Below are positions 1 through 8,618 of a stretch of DNA of 64,000 bases, one piece after another. Every line of letters begins with the position of its first letter. The first letter of the stretch is position 1. The notes under the pieces were generated by a model. That model had not been told where the DNA came from, did not search any database, and saw nothing but the letters and a program-made list of their open reading frames with translations. The position numbers and the translations under genes are program-made. The DNA comes from Ferribacterium limneticum (GTDB lineage Bacteria; Pseudomonadota; Gammaproteobacteria; Burkholderiales; Rhodocyclaceae). The stretch covers positions 3,098,001 to 3,162,000 of the forward strand of contig NZ_CP075191.1 of assembly GCF_020510625.1 (NCBI RefSeq), given 5' to 3'.

Positions 1-306
1 TACAGCCATCGCAACCAGCATGGCGGGCAATTTGTCGAGCCAGAAAAATGCGGTGAAACCAGCCAGTCCGATGGCACCCGCCAAGCGAATGATCGCCACG
101 CGCTGACCAAAACGATCAGCCAGCCAGCCCCACAGATTGGGGCCAAACAAGCGCATCAACTGCATCTGCGACATCAGCAGACCGATGTCCCAGGCAGAAA
201 AACTCAGGGATTGGAGATAGAGCCCAAAGTAGGGCGAGAACGCGCCGATGAAGGCGAAGTAGAAAAAGTAGTAGCCCGAGAGGCGCCAGTAAGGCAAAGC
301 ATGCAT
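1..306 (-). CDS. MFS transporter, N-terminal part (cut by window edge)
   Basis: The reverse strand reads from an ATG at 306 to the window edge without a stop, giving about 102 residues that begin MHALPYWRLSGYYFFYFAFI. Aromatic-rich hydrophobic segments alternate with a short WGWLADRFGQR loop, the typical motif between membrane helices 2 and 3 of major facilitator proteins. The start resembles the HcaT / nucleoside-proton symporter branch (MFS_1_like), but substrate cannot be told from this fragment. It lies 40 bp downstream of the YdcH-like gene on the same strand. Family call is firm; substrate is unknown. Confidence 0.75.
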   Translation of the reverse strand, partial: MHALPYWRLSGYYFFYFAFIGAFSPYFGLYLQSLSFSAWDIGLLMSQMQLMRLFGPNLWGWLADRFGQRVAIIRLAGAIGLAGFTAFFWLDKLPAMLVAMAV

Positions 307-346
307 CCGGCGATTTTACCGGATGCAGCGTCAGGCAAAGGCGCTA

Positions 347-613
347 TCAGGCCTTGACGGATTGCTGGCCGGCGCGAAAGGCGAGCAGCAGATGGTAGAT
401 CTCATCCTTCAGTTTGACGCGCTGCTTCTTCATGTCTTCGATGGTGAAGTCAGCAACCGGCATGTCGTGCTCTTCCAGATCCTCGACCTTGCCGGTCAGA
501 CGGTTATAGGAAGCGAACTGCCGGGCAAAATAGGCGTTGCCGGACTTGAGCGCATCAATCCCGTCCTTGAATTCCGGAAACTCCTGATACAGATCGTGGT
601 GATCAACTTGCAT
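347..613 (-). CDS. YdcH family protein (DUF465)
   Basis: This is an 88-aa acidic, helical protein starting MQVDHHDLYQEFPEF. The motif HDMPVADFTIEDMKKQRVKLKDEIYHLL matches the coiled-coil hairpin of the DUF465/YdcH family (quoted in two overlapping parts: HDMPVADFTIEDMKKQR and VKLKDEIYHLL). An ATG at 613 is preceded by GGGAGAG at good spacing, so it is preferred over the in-frame start 30 codons upstream. Members are small cytosolic proteins of unclear role. It sits between aroC and an MFS gene on the same strand. Confidence 0.85.
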   Translation of the reverse strand: MQVDHHDLYQEFPEFKDGIDALKSGNAYFARQFASYNRLTGKVEDLEEHDMPVADFTIEDMKKQRVKLKDEIYHLLLAFRAGQQSVKA

Positions 614-666
614 ATTTTCTCTCCCTATTGCATTGACCTGCCGCCAACGCGGCAAAAACAGAAATA

Positions 667-1767
667 TTACGCGATTTTCCCGGCAATGCGCGGTGTCGCG
701 CATACCACATCACCGCACTGGGCGCGGTGACGCAAGGCGTGATCCATCAGCACCAGGGCCAGCATGGCTTCGGCAATCGGCGTCGCACGGATGCCGACAC
801 AGGGGTCGTGGCGACCTTCTGTCGCCACTTCAATAGCCTCACCCTGCCGATTGATCGAGTGCCGCGCCTGAGCAATTGACGAAGTCGGCTTGATCGCCAT
901 ATTGACGATGATGTCCTGACCCGTTGAAATGCCGCCGAGCACACCGCCGGCATGATTGGTCGCGAAGCCCTGCGGCGTCATTTCGTCGCCGTGCTCGCTG
1001 CCTTTCTGGGCCACTGAATCAAAACCTGCACCGACTTCGACGCCCTTGACGGCATTGATGCCCATCATCGCGTAGGCGATCTCGGCATCGAGCCGGTCGT
1101 ACACCGGCTCACCCCAGCCTGGCGGCACGCCGATGGCGGTCACAGTAATCTTGGCACCCACGGAATCCAGCGACTTGCGCAGGTTGTCCATATAGGTTTC
1201 CAGTTCCGGCACGATGGCGGAATTCGGCGCAAAGAAGGCGTTGTCGTCGATATGCTCAGCCGAAACAAAGGGAATCTCAATCGGACCAAGCGCGCTCATC
1301 CAACCGCGAATCGTCACCCCAAAGCGTTCGTTCAGCCACTTGCGGGCAATCGCCCCGGCCGCCACACGCACTGCCGTCTCGCGGGCCGACGAACGACCGC
1401 CCCCGCGATAGTCACGAAAACCGTACTTCTGCGTATAGGCATAGTCGGCATGACCAGGACGAAAAGTATCGGCAATGTTGCCGTAATCCTTGCTGCGCTG
1501 GTCCTGATTACGGATCAGCAGACCAATCGGCGTGCCCGTCGTCTTGCCCTCAAAGACACCGGAGAGTATCTCGACGGTATCCGGCTCGCGGCGCTGCGTC
1601 ACATGGCGAGACGTGCCGGGCTTACGGCGATCCAGCTCGGCCTGGATATCGGCCTCGCAAAGAGCCAGCCCCGGCGGACAGCCATCAACCACGCAGCCGA
1701 TCGCCGGGCCATGCGACTCACCAAAAGAAGTAACGGTAAATAAAGTGCCAAATGTATTGCCGGACAT
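667..1767 (-). CDS. aroC: Chorismate synthase
   Basis: The 366-aa product converts 5-enolpyruvylshikimate-3-phosphate to chorismate, the last step of the shikimate pathway, using reduced FMN. The family signatures are all visible: [19 protein letters not shown] near the N terminus, [20 protein letters not shown] and [18 protein letters not shown] around residues 100-135, and the C-terminal [12 protein letters not shown] block. Length is normal. Transcribed on the minus strand upstream of the YdcH-like gene. Housekeeping gene; the call is secure. Confidence 0.97.
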   Translation of the reverse strand: MSGNTFGTLFTVTSFGESHGPAIGCVVDGCPPGLALCEADIQAELDRRKPGTSRHVTQRREPDTVEILSGVFEGKTTGTPIGLLIRNQDQRSKDYGNIADTFRPGHADYAYTQKYGFRDYRGGGRSSARETAVRVAAGAIARKWLNERFGVTIRGWMSALGPIEIPFVSAEHIDDNAFFAPNSAIVPELETYMDNLRKSLDSVGAKITVTAIGVPPGWGEPVYDRLDAEIAYAMMGINAVKGVEVGAGFDSVAQKGSEHGDEMTPQGFATNHAGGVLGGISTGQDIIVNMAIKPTSSIAQARHSINRQGEAIEVATEGRHDPCVGIRATPIAEAMLALVLMDHALRHRAQCGDVVCATPRIAGKIA

Positions 1768-1853
1768 GGATGGACAGGATTTTGATCAGGGCATTGAGTT
1801 TATCACGCCGTGAAATTCGGCTGCCTTTTGCCGCCAAACTCCAGCGCACCAAT

Positions 1854-1877
1854 AAAAAAGAGCGGCCAGAGCCGCTC
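1854..1877 (-). terminator. Rho-independent terminator after the CBS-domain gene
   Basis: On the minus strand, 21 bp past the CBS gene stop, arms GAGCGGC and GCCGCTC (7 bp, 4-nt loop) are followed by a run of T (the A-run at 1854-1859). This separates the CBS gene from aroC. Confidence 0.8.
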
Positions 1878-1897
1878 CAGTTCGAACTATCGCCGCA

Positions 1898-2347
1898 TCA
1901 GGCGGCAGGCGTTTCGCCCGGCCAATTCTTGATATAGCTTTTCAGCATCTTGTTCTCGAAACTCTGCTCTTCAAGCACCGCCTTGGCGACATCGAGAAAG
2001 GAAATCACGCCCATCAGCGTCTCACCATCCACCACCGGCAGATAACGCGAGCGCTTTTCGATCATCAGGCGGCGCAGGTCATTGGCCTCCATGTCGGGAA
2101 AGGCCGTCACCGGATTAGCCACCATGACATCACCGACCGTGATGCCCTCCGGACTCGAAGCATGCTGCTTGAGGGCCAACAGGACCTCGCGGAAGGTCAG
2201 CATCCCGACCATCTTTCCGGCTTCCATCACCACCAGTGACCCGACATCAAGATCTGCCATGGAGTCAATGGCGACAGCCAACGACTGCTGTGGCGTCACC
2301 GTAAAAAGCGTGCCGCCCTTGACGCGAAGGATTTCCCGAACCTGCAT
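1898..2347 (-). CDS. CBS domain-containing protein
   Basis: The 149-aa protein is essentially one Bateman module made of two CBS motifs. The first covers about residues 10-60 (FTVTPQQSLAVAIDSMADLDVGSLVV split by a beta turn, then MVGMLTFREVL). The second covers about 75-130 (VMVANPVTAFPDMEANDLRRL and LPVVDGETLMGVISFLDV). Such stand-alone proteins sense adenine nucleotides and regulate partners, but no partner is apparent. It is monocistronic with its own terminator. Confidence 0.92.
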   Translation of the reverse strand: MQVREILRVKGGTLFTVTPQQSLAVAIDSMADLDVGSLVVMEAGKMVGMLTFREVLLALKQHASSPEGITVGDVMVANPVTAFPDMEANDLRRLMIEKRSRYLPVVDGETLMGVISFLDVAKAVLEEQSFENKMLKSYIKNWPGETPAA

Positions 2348-2563
2348 CGCCTTCTCCCGACTAATGTTTGATTGACCGGATTGATCTTAGAGCATCCGCC
2401 GAAATTCGGGAAGAACAATGGCACCCCACCGGGAAGAGGCAGTCAAACGTAAATGCAAGACTATCAATCGCATAAAAAATCATCACCGCATTTACCGATT
2501 TTAATGAAATTGGCACTTGCACAACGTCATAGGCATATATATACTTTGTCGTATTACCTAAGT

Positions 2564-2609
2564 CATACGCCGCTAGGATGCTTGGGTAACCCTAATACAC
2601 TAGCGTATG
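2564..2609. promoter_or_regulatory. Imperfect dyad upstream of the XRE regulator
   Basis: CATACGC(cg)CTAG at 2564-2576 and CTAGCGTATG at 2600-2609 form an inverted repeat that ends at the ribosome-binding region (GGAG at 2609-2612) of the downstream HTH gene. This is a plausible autoregulatory operator or leader hairpin. Function is inferred. Confidence 0.4.
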
Positions 2610-2620
2610 GAGAATGGATG

Positions 2621-2926
2621 ATGAGCACTGTAAAAACCATCGAGAAGATCGACGCCCGCGAAATCCGCCGCAAGCTCGGCCTCAACCAACAGCAATTCTG
2701 GTCCACCCTGGGCGTTACGCAGAGCGGTGGCTCACGCTATGAAAGCGGTCGCAGCATGCCGAAGCCGGTGCGCGAACTGCTGCGCCTGGTTCACGTCGAG
2801 CAGGTCGACATCAAGAACATCAAGCGTGACGACTGGGAAGTGATCGAGTATCTCAAGTCGCAGGAACCCGAGCTGTTCAAGTCCCTGAAGAAATCGGCTC
2901 GCAGCCACGCAAAAAAAGCCGCTTGA
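2621..2926 (+). CDS. XRE-type helix-turn-helix regulator
   Basis: The roughly 101-aa protein begins MSTVKTIEKIDAREIRRKLG and contains a lambda-repressor-like HTH at about residues 12-55: LNQQQFWSTLGVTQSGGSRY then ESGRSMPKP. A basic tail ends ARSHAKKAA. A longer reading with 56 extra residues lacks a good ribosome site, whereas GGAG at 2609-2612 serves ATG 2618 or 2621. Such proteins with a short C-terminal extension are common in betaproteobacteria; targets are unknown. The dyad just upstream suggests autoregulation. Confidence 0.8.
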   Translation: MSTVKTIEKIDAREIRRKLGLNQQQFWSTLGVTQSGGSRYESGRSMPKPVRELLRLVHVEQVDIKNIKRDDWEVIEYLKSQEPELFKSLKKSARSHAKKAA

Positions 2927-2965
2927 TTAGCGCCCGAACGTGGGCGTCAAGCGCAATGGCGGGCA

Positions 2966-3802
2966 TCACGGGGAGACATTGACCCGGATGCCCGTTTCTT
3001 TTTCTATCTGCTCGCCAAAAGCCGCCAAGTCGGCGACTGGCAAGGCGCTCAGACGCGGCGCAGCTGGCTGCAAGGAAGGCCTGGCCAGGCCATAGAGGTG
3101 CACTCCAGCCAACTTTCTGGCCAATGGACGCAGGAAATCACAATAAGCCATTCGTGACTCAGCCGAAGGCGCAATGCCATCCAGCGCAAACCAGCAGGTT
3201 TGAACCCAAGAGGGGGCCAGACCAGCACAAATCTCCAGGTTTTTCGCCACTTTTTCCGGAAGCCCGGGCACACCGTTGATTTCAGCGATCTCGCTCGCGC
3301 TGGCACGGTCAAGCTTGAACCAGACCTCACCCCCGAGTTCCGCCAGACGCTGGATACCCGATTGAACCTCGGCGCGATGCATCAGACTGCCGTTGGTAAT
3401 CAAACGCACTACCAGTTTGCCGACCTGACCGAACCTGTTCAGCACTTCACCAACCCGGGCAACCGCTTCCGGAAACTCAGCGGCACTGGTCGGCTCACCG
3501 TTGCCGGAAAAAGCCACGTCCATCAGTCGACGCGCTTCTGGCGGAACCTGCCGCTGCATGAAGTCGCCATGCAAGGCATCGTCGAGAAAAGTAGCCAACT
3601 CGACTTCCAGACGATTCAGATCGATCGGTGGTGGCCCACCGCGGGTCAGGTTCTCGACCTGGCAATACAGACAGGCCCAGTTGCACGCATTGTTGGGATT
3701 GAGATTGATGCCGATCGACACCCCGCCGGCGCGACGCGACATAACGGGGTAGACGTAGAGCAAACCGGCACTATCCCGGCGGTGATCATCGATGGAGAGC
3801 AT
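2966..3802 (-). CDS. Radical SAM protein
   Basis: The 278-aa protein has a cysteine cluster CNWACLYC at about residues 39-46 (CxxxCxxC), which binds the 4Fe-4S cluster and S-adenosylmethionine, followed by a GNGEPTSA motif typical of the radical SAM barrel (GGEP-like) and ITNGSLMH. The reaction is unknown. It is divergent from queD with 44 bp between starts, but it lacks the CX14CX2C pattern of QueE, so it should not be called QueE on neighbourhood alone. Confidence 0.85.
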   Translation of the reverse strand: MLSIDDHRRDSAGLLYVYPVMSRRAGGVSIGINLNPNNACNWACLYCQVENLTRGGPPPIDLNRLEVELATFLDDALHGDFMQRQVPPEARRLMDVAFSGNGEPTSAAEFPEAVARVGEVLNRFGQVGKLVVRLITNGSLMHRAEVQSGIQRLAELGGEVWFKLDRASASEIAEINGVPGLPEKVAKNLEICAGLAPSWVQTCWFALDGIAPSAESRMAYCDFLRPLARKLAGVHLYGLARPSLQPAAPRLSALPVADLAAFGEQIEKETGIRVNVSP

Positions 3803-3846
3803 GGCGCATTGTATAATCTGCGACCGCCTTGTCGAGCAATACGCCC

Positions 3847-4299
3847 ATGTTGATTACCCGCCGTCTCGAATTCGATGCCGGGCACCGCATCCCCGACCAC
3901 AAAAGTCAGTGCCGCCATTTGCACGGGCATCGTTACGCCATCGAAATCACGCTATCAGGTAGCGTCATCGACAAAGCCGGCGATGCGGCAAATGGCATGG
4001 TGATGGATTTCTCGCAGGTCAAGGATCTGGCCAACACCCACCTAGTCAACGAATGGGACCACGCCTTCCTCGCCTACGCTGGCGACAAGGCTATTGTTGA
4101 CTTCCTGTCGTCGCTCCCCGGCCACAAGACGATCATCCTCGATCGCGTGCCGACCGCTGAAAATCTGGCCCGAATTGCCTTCGAGCGACTTGATACGGTT
4201 TACCGGGACACCTACGGCAATCACCTTCAACTTGAGCAGGTCAGACTCTACGAAACGCCCAACTGCTGGGCCGACGCTTTACGCACCAAGCTGGATTGA
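3847..4299 (+). CDS. queD: 6-carboxytetrahydropterin synthase (QueD/PTPS family)
   Basis: The 150-aa enzyme starts MLITRRLEFDAGHRIPDHKS and carries the zinc-binding histidines of the PTPS fold (FDAGHRI, HLHGHRY) and the catalytic region CRHLHGH, with NEWDHAFL and a C-terminal LYETP. It would convert dihydroneopterin triphosphate to 6-carboxy-tetrahydropterin for queuosine/7-deazaguanine synthesis. An in-frame TTG six codons upstream (3829) lies very close to a TATAAT box at 3812-3817, so ATG 3847 is preferred. Confidence 0.92.
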   Translation: MLITRRLEFDAGHRIPDHKSQCRHLHGHRYAIEITLSGSVIDKAGDAANGMVMDFSQVKDLANTHLVNEWDHAFLAYAGDKAIVDFLSSLPGHKTIILDRVPTAENLARIAFERLDTVYRDTYGNHLQLEQVRLYETPNCWADALRTKLD

Positions 4300-4430
4300 G
4301 CCGAAAAACATCTCCCCTTATACTGCTGAAATAGAGCAAAGGCATCACCGGATGCCGGGGAGCGTGAGATGCAGAAGAAGACCGCCGATAAACGCGGGAC
4401 AGCCTCACCCAAACGGGGCACCGGATCGCC

Positions 4431-5579
4431 ATGACCCAGCCCCCCGGCAACACCCCCAACACAGCGCTGGTGCTAACCGGCGGCGGAGCGCGAGCGGCCT
4501 ATCAAGTAGGCGTTTTACTGGCCGTTGCCAAGCTCTCCAACAACCGACGACAAAACCCCTTCCCCATTCTCTGCGGCACCTCGGCCGGGGCCATCAACGC
4601 TGCCAGCATCGCCTGCCTGGCTGACAACTTCGGCAAGGCCGTCTCGGTTCTCGCCTCCTTCTGGCGCAACATGCATGCGGGTGACATTTACCGCGCCGAC
4701 CCTCTGGGTATAGGCCTTTCGGGCGCGCGCTGGCTATCCACGCTGACCATGGGCTGGCTGCTCCGCAACCCGCCACGCTCCCTGCTCGACAATGCCCCGC
4801 TTCGCGAACTTTTGAGTCGACACCTCGACTTCCGCGGCATCGAACGCTCCATTGCCAATGGCGCCCTGCACGCTCTAAGCATCTCGGCCTCGGGTTATGA
4901 ATCGGGCGACAACATCAATTTCTTTCAGGGCAATCCTGAGGCCCAACCATGGCGCCGTGTCCAGCGCATTGGCATCCGCGCCGAGATCGGGGTCGACCAT
5001 CTGCTTGCCTCAAGCGCTATCCCGTTCATTTTTCCTGCCACCAAAATTCATCGCGAGTACTTTGGCGACGGATCGATGCGCCAATTGGCGCCAATCTCAC
5101 CGGCCATCCATCTTGGCGCCGAACGCGTCCTGATCGTCGGCGCCGGCCGCAAGAATGAACATCAAGAAAGGCGGCGCGTCGATGGCCACCCCTCGCTGGC
5201 TCAAATCGCCGGCCACGCACTTTCCAGCATTTTTCTAGATAGTCTGGCCGTCGACATTGAACGGATGCAGCGGATAAACCGCACCCTATCTGCCATTCCA
5301 CCCGAAACCAGAAAAGTCAGCGACATCCCCCTGCGCCCGATCCGCACCCTGATCATTTCCCCATCCGAGCGACTGGAGCGGATCGCCACCGAACACACCA
5401 ATGCCCTGCCTTGGGCGATGAAGATGATGCTTGGTGGAATAGGCGGCATGAACCGCCGCAACGGCACGCTGACCAGCTACCTCTTGTTTGAGAAGCCCTA
5501 TACGCGAGCTCTGATCGATCTGGGCTATGCCGACACAATGGCCCGCTCACAGGAGGTCGGTGACTTCCTGGATCTCTAG
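4431..5579 (+). CDS. Patatin-like phospholipase
   Basis: The 382-aa protein has the patatin signature: oxyanion loop TGGGARAAYQVGVL at residues 16-29, nucleophile elbow CGTSAGAIN (GxSxG) near 46, and the catalytic aspartate in YFGDGSMRQ near residue 210. It therefore belongs to the Ser-Asp dyad lipid acyl hydrolases. It has no signal peptide and is probably cytosolic or membrane associated. It follows queD by 131 bp on the same strand. Confidence 0.92.
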   Translation: MTQPPGNTPNTALVLTGGGARAAYQVGVLLAVAKLSNNRRQNPFPILCGTSAGAINAASIACLADNFGKAVSVLASFWRNMHAGDIYRADPLGIGLSGARWLSTLTMGWLLRNPPRSLLDNAPLRELLSRHLDFRGIERSIANGALHALSISASGYESGDNINFFQGNPEAQPWRRVQRIGIRAEIGVDHLLASSAIPFIFPATKIHREYFGDGSMRQLAPISPAIHLGAERVLIVGAGRKNEHQERRRVDGHPSLAQIAGHALSSIFLDSLAVDIERMQRINRTLSAIPPETRKVSDIPLRPIRTLIISPSERLERIATEHTNALPWAMKMMLGGIGGMNRRNGTLTSYLLFEKPYTRALIDLGYADTMARSQEVGDFLDL

Positions 5580-5676
5580 AAGCGAAGAACAGCGAGCTGA
5601 CCGAAACTCGCCTGCTTGCCGCGTTGACTCATCAGATTGAAACTATCCGCCCATCCACCTCAAAAAAGACCGCTCC

Positions 5677-6012
5677 ATGGAACAGTGCCTCCCGGAAGAC
5701 CACCCCGACATGATCCGAATCGTCCAAGCCGCACATCACGATATCAGGCCGCAAGCGACAACGAAGCAATCGAACTCTTTGGCAAATGCGCTCACCATGG
5801 CCTTGGGTAACACGGCAGGCAGTGACGAAGATCTGGAAAATATCGAATTTCTGATCCATTTCCTATCCGTCAATCGAGCCTCAGGCGCAATCGACGATGA
5901 AGTCTTCGAACGATTGCTGCAGCAGATCAAGACAAAAGAGGGCAGAACCGACCTGACCGCTCGCTTCACCCAGGAACTTGAATCTGAACACGGATACGAA
6001 GATGACGATTGA
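5677..6012 (+). CDS. Hypothetical protein
   Basis: This 111-aa acidic protein ends in ESEHGYEDDD. It has no recognised motif; the middle (NIEFLIHFLSVNRASGAIDD) predicts helical. It is the last gene before the island boundary at 6178, and nothing shows whether it is core or island debris. The start is uncertain because no clear ribosome site precedes ATG 5677. Confidence 0.5.
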   Translation: MEQCLPEDHPDMIRIVQAAHHDIRPQATTKQSNSLANALTMALGNTAGSDEDLENIEFLIHFLSVNRASGAIDDEVFERLLQQIKTKEGRTDLTARFTQELESEHGYEDDD

Positions 6013-6177
6013 ACAAGGCGTTGCCGATCAGGGCGGCAAGCCGGCAACTCCGAATTCAGAGTAAATGACCTGTTGAAGGTCCGATCAGACCATCTCACTA
6101 CATGTCATCGCAAACGATGGGGGAGGTGATGGGTGGAATATTCTATCCACCCGAAATCCCTCGCAGAATAAGGGATT

Positions 6178-6193
6178 TTGGCGGGTCCGGTGA
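6178..6193. repeat. Attachment-site direct repeat, left copy
   Basis: The sequence TTGGCGGGTCCGGTGA is identical to the copy at the tRNA-Ser 3' end (48468-48483). It lies 154 bp upstream of the integrase start. Interpreted as one end of the integrated island. Confidence 0.8.
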
Positions 6194-6312
6194 CCGCCAA
6201 TTTATGATCCATAGAAATCCACCACAGTTCAAAACAACGCTCTATCAAATTGATTTTATTGTATTTAAGTACCCGAAAGCCCATTAGACTCCAACCCAAT
6301 CCGACACATTAT

Positions 6313-6333
6313 GGCATACTGATCGGCATACTG
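6313..6333. promoter_or_regulatory. Tandem 9-mer before the integrase
   Basis: GGCATACTG occurs at 6313-6321 and again at 6325-6333, 14 bp upstream of the integrase start. The tandem spacing of 12 bp suggests an arm-type integrase/excisionase site or a repressor site. Function is inferred only from position. Confidence 0.4.
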
Positions 6334-6346
6334 TACGGAGTGTGCC

Positions 6347-7570
6347 ATGGCAATCCTAAGCGACACAAAAGCCCGCAACATCAAGCCCGATGACGGACAA
6401 ATTGCACATGGCGGCGTAACTGGCCTTATCCTCATTCCAGCAAAGACAAAAGGACATGGGAAATGGGTATTGCGCTTTGTGAGCCCCGTAACAGGGAAAC
6501 GTCGCAACGCGGGCCTGGGAAGCTACCCCGAAACAGGAATAGCGGAAGCAGGCAAGCTCGCAATGGGTATGCGCGAGAAAATTGCTGCTGGCACAGATCC
6601 TCTCGAAGCAAAAAGGAACGAAAGCAGCAAGCCAATCACGCCCACTTTTCAAGATGCAGCAAAAACTCTACATACCGAATTACTACCTGGCTGGAAAAAC
6701 GAGAAGCATGGACAGCAATGGATCAACACGCTAACAAAATTTGTCTTTCCAGAAATCGGGGCGCTACCACTAAATGAAATTCAACCACGACACATTGCGG
6801 ATGTGCTTCGACCAATCTGGTTAAGTAAAGCTGAAACAGCTGGACGTGTAAAACAGCGAATTCATGCCGTTATGTCGTGGGGATGGGCGCACAGACACTG
6901 CTCCGCCAATCCTGTTGATGTAGTACATCACTTATTGCCACAACGCCTGGGTAAAGCTGCTCGAACAAAACATCAACCCGCAATGCCATGGCGGGAAATA
7001 CCCAAATTCATTTCCGAAAAACTAAGGGTAACTGGTAGCCACGACCAGACACGGCCCATGTTGGAATTGCTGATTCTTACTGCAGTACGCTCGGGTGAAA
7101 TACGAGGCATCCGCTGGTCTGAGGTAAATCTTGACGAGGGGATTTGGACTATTCCTGCAGAACGAATGAAGGCAAAACAAGCGCATCGAATTCCACTTTC
7201 AAATCGAGCAGTAGATATCTTAAAAGCTCAAAAAGGTTTACATAAGGAACTCGTTTTCCCATCCCCTCGCGATCAAGTCGAGTTATCCGATATGATCCTT
7301 ACATCGTTTCTGCGCAGAGAAAAAGCCCTCAGCGACACAGCAGGCCGTGTTGCTACCGCCCATGGCTTCCGAAGTTCTTTCCGTGATTGGTGTAGCGAAC
7401 AAGGGTACGCACGCGATCTTGCAGAACGAGCTTTAGCTCACACGGTGGCTAATAAAGTAGAAGCGGCCTATCACCGAACAGACCTACTTGAACAACGCCG
7501 TCCGATGATGCAAGCATGGACTGATCATTGCGCACCAAAGGGACAAGTCGATAATCGGATCAAAGACTAA
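6347..7570 (+). CDS. Tyrosine-type site-specific integrase (P4 family)
   Basis: The 407-aa protein starts MAILSDTKARNIKPDDG, an arm-type DNA-binding domain (DUF4102) typical of P4-like integrases. The catalytic residues are visible: first Arg in LTAVRSGEIRGIRW, the HxxR motif in AHGFRSSFRDW, the second His in ALAHTVANK and the nucleophile Tyr in AYHRTD. GGAG precedes the start. It would integrate and excise the island at tRNA-Ser. Full length, no damage seen. Confidence 0.95.
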   Translation: MAILSDTKARNIKPDDGQIAHGGVTGLILIPAKTKGHGKWVLRFVSPVTGKRRNAGLGSYPETGIAEAGKLAMGMREKIAAGTDPLEAKRNESSKPITPTFQDAAKTLHTELLPGWKNEKHGQQWINTLTKFVFPEIGALPLNEIQPRHIADVLRPIWLSKAETAGRVKQRIHAVMSWGWAHRHCSANPVDVVHHLLPQRLGKAARTKHQPAMPWREIPKFISEKLRVTGSHDQTRPMLELLILTAVRSGEIRGIRWSEVNLDEGIWTIPAERMKAKQAHRIPLSNRAVDILKAQKGLHKELVFPSPRDQVELSDMILTSFLRREKALSDTAGRVATAHGFRSSFRDWCSEQGYARDLAERALAHTVANKVEAAYHRTDLLEQRRPMMQAWTDHCAPKGQVDNRIKD

Positions 7571-7588
7571 AACAAAGTTTAAATAAAA

Positions 7589-8614
7589 ATGAATTCAATT
7601 ATCAGCCTGAAAGAGGCTCAAAGCAGATCCAAGATGGATAAAAATAGCCTCCATCGCTGGATTAACCGGGAGAAAATCCCCCTGTATTTCAAAGTTCCCG
7701 ATGGCAAAGATACTTTCATCGCTTCTAGAAGATTCTTGAATTTACTTATCCGCGGTGCAACAACAGCCGAACTCCGACTTCACAACCTAAGCGGCGGAAT
7801 AGAACAAGCCGAAGCCGCCCAAGGAATTGTTTGGCTGAGAATCCCCGCGAGCCAGTACGAGACACTATTTGCAAGCAACCATTGCCTTCTTCATTACTTC
7901 TCCGAAGGTCTTCAACCATCAAAAGACGGCTTAAAACTAGTCAAACCTCAGTTCGGAAAACAACCCGCTTCTGGTATTGAGCCATTTGCATTCGATGCGA
8001 TTTATTGCTTGACCGACAAATTAAACTTGCCGCCAGCAGCACAATTTATCCCGCTAGACGAAGTCTACATTCAATCTGAAACGCTAAACTCACCAACTAG
8101 CATTGCGTCTAATCTAGTGCTCCCAGTATATCGATACGCATCTAAAAAGCTTGAAATAGCCTTACAGGTCTGGAGCGACATCTGGAAAAATAATTATGAA
8201 AAAACAAATGATAAAGCACTAACCGAAAGAAAAATGCTCGACAAATTAAAAATAAAATCATGTATTGCCGCAAAAAATGAGCTCGAAAAAATCTACCGAT
8301 CTGAATATTATACTGGTGAAAAACTAAAGAACCTAGATATCGCCATATCAGAAATAATTCGCCCTGAGTTCACAACAGGTCAATCCACGCAATGGTTTGT
8401 CTCTCCGATTAGCAGAGGAATTATTGCCATGATCGAGGCTAGCGATTACTTTTGGGCCAATCTCGACATTAAGCAATATGGCGAAAATTTCGAGCGGAGT
8501 GATATTATAGAATTCCTAATTAGGGAACATAACCTAAACGTAACCGCTGCAGAAAAGGCCACGCGTATAATTCAGCCAGATAACATTACTCGCGGCAGAA
8601 AAAGCAAGTTGTAA
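7589..8614 (+). CDS. Hypothetical protein with N-terminal HTH-like segment
   Basis: The 341-aa protein follows the integrase by 18 bp on the same strand, so the two are probably co-transcribed. Residues 1-45 (MNSIISLKEAQSRSKMDKNS then LHRWINREKIPLYFK) look like a MerR/excisionase-type winged helix. The rest is unrecognised; the tail ends RGRKSKL. It converges on the DUF3987 gene with 4 bp between stops. It is AT-rich like its neighbours and unlike the flanking chromosome. Confidence 0.6.
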   Translation: MNSIISLKEAQSRSKMDKNSLHRWINREKIPLYFKVPDGKDTFIASRRFLNLLIRGATTAELRLHNLSGGIEQAEAAQGIVWLRIPASQYETLFASNHCLLHYFSEGLQPSKDGLKLVKPQFGKQPASGIEPFAFDAIYCLTDKLNLPPAAQFIPLDEVYIQSETLNSPTSIASNLVLPVYRYASKKLEIALQVWSDIWKNNYEKTNDKALTERKMLDKLKIKSCIAAKNELEKIYRSEYYTGEKLKNLDIAISEIIRPEFTTGQSTQWFVSPISRGIIAMIEASDYFWANLDIKQYGENFERSDIIEFLIREHNLNVTAAEKATRIIQPDNITRGRKSKL

Positions 8615-8618
8615 TCTG

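Larger units (their letters stand above)
6013..6346. other. Intergenic region with island left end and integrase promoter
   Basis: This 334-bp gap contains the left 16-bp att repeat (6178-6193), a short imperfect palindrome around it (GGCGGgtccggtgaCCGCC at 6180-6198) and the promoter region of the integrase with a tandem 9-mer at 6313-6333. No coding sequence was recognised. Confidence 0.6.

Noticed and set aside
2966..4299. Radical SAM gene as queE next to queD
   Set aside because: Cysteine spacing is CxxxCxxC in a 278-aa protein, not the QueE pattern, so only the family is stated.
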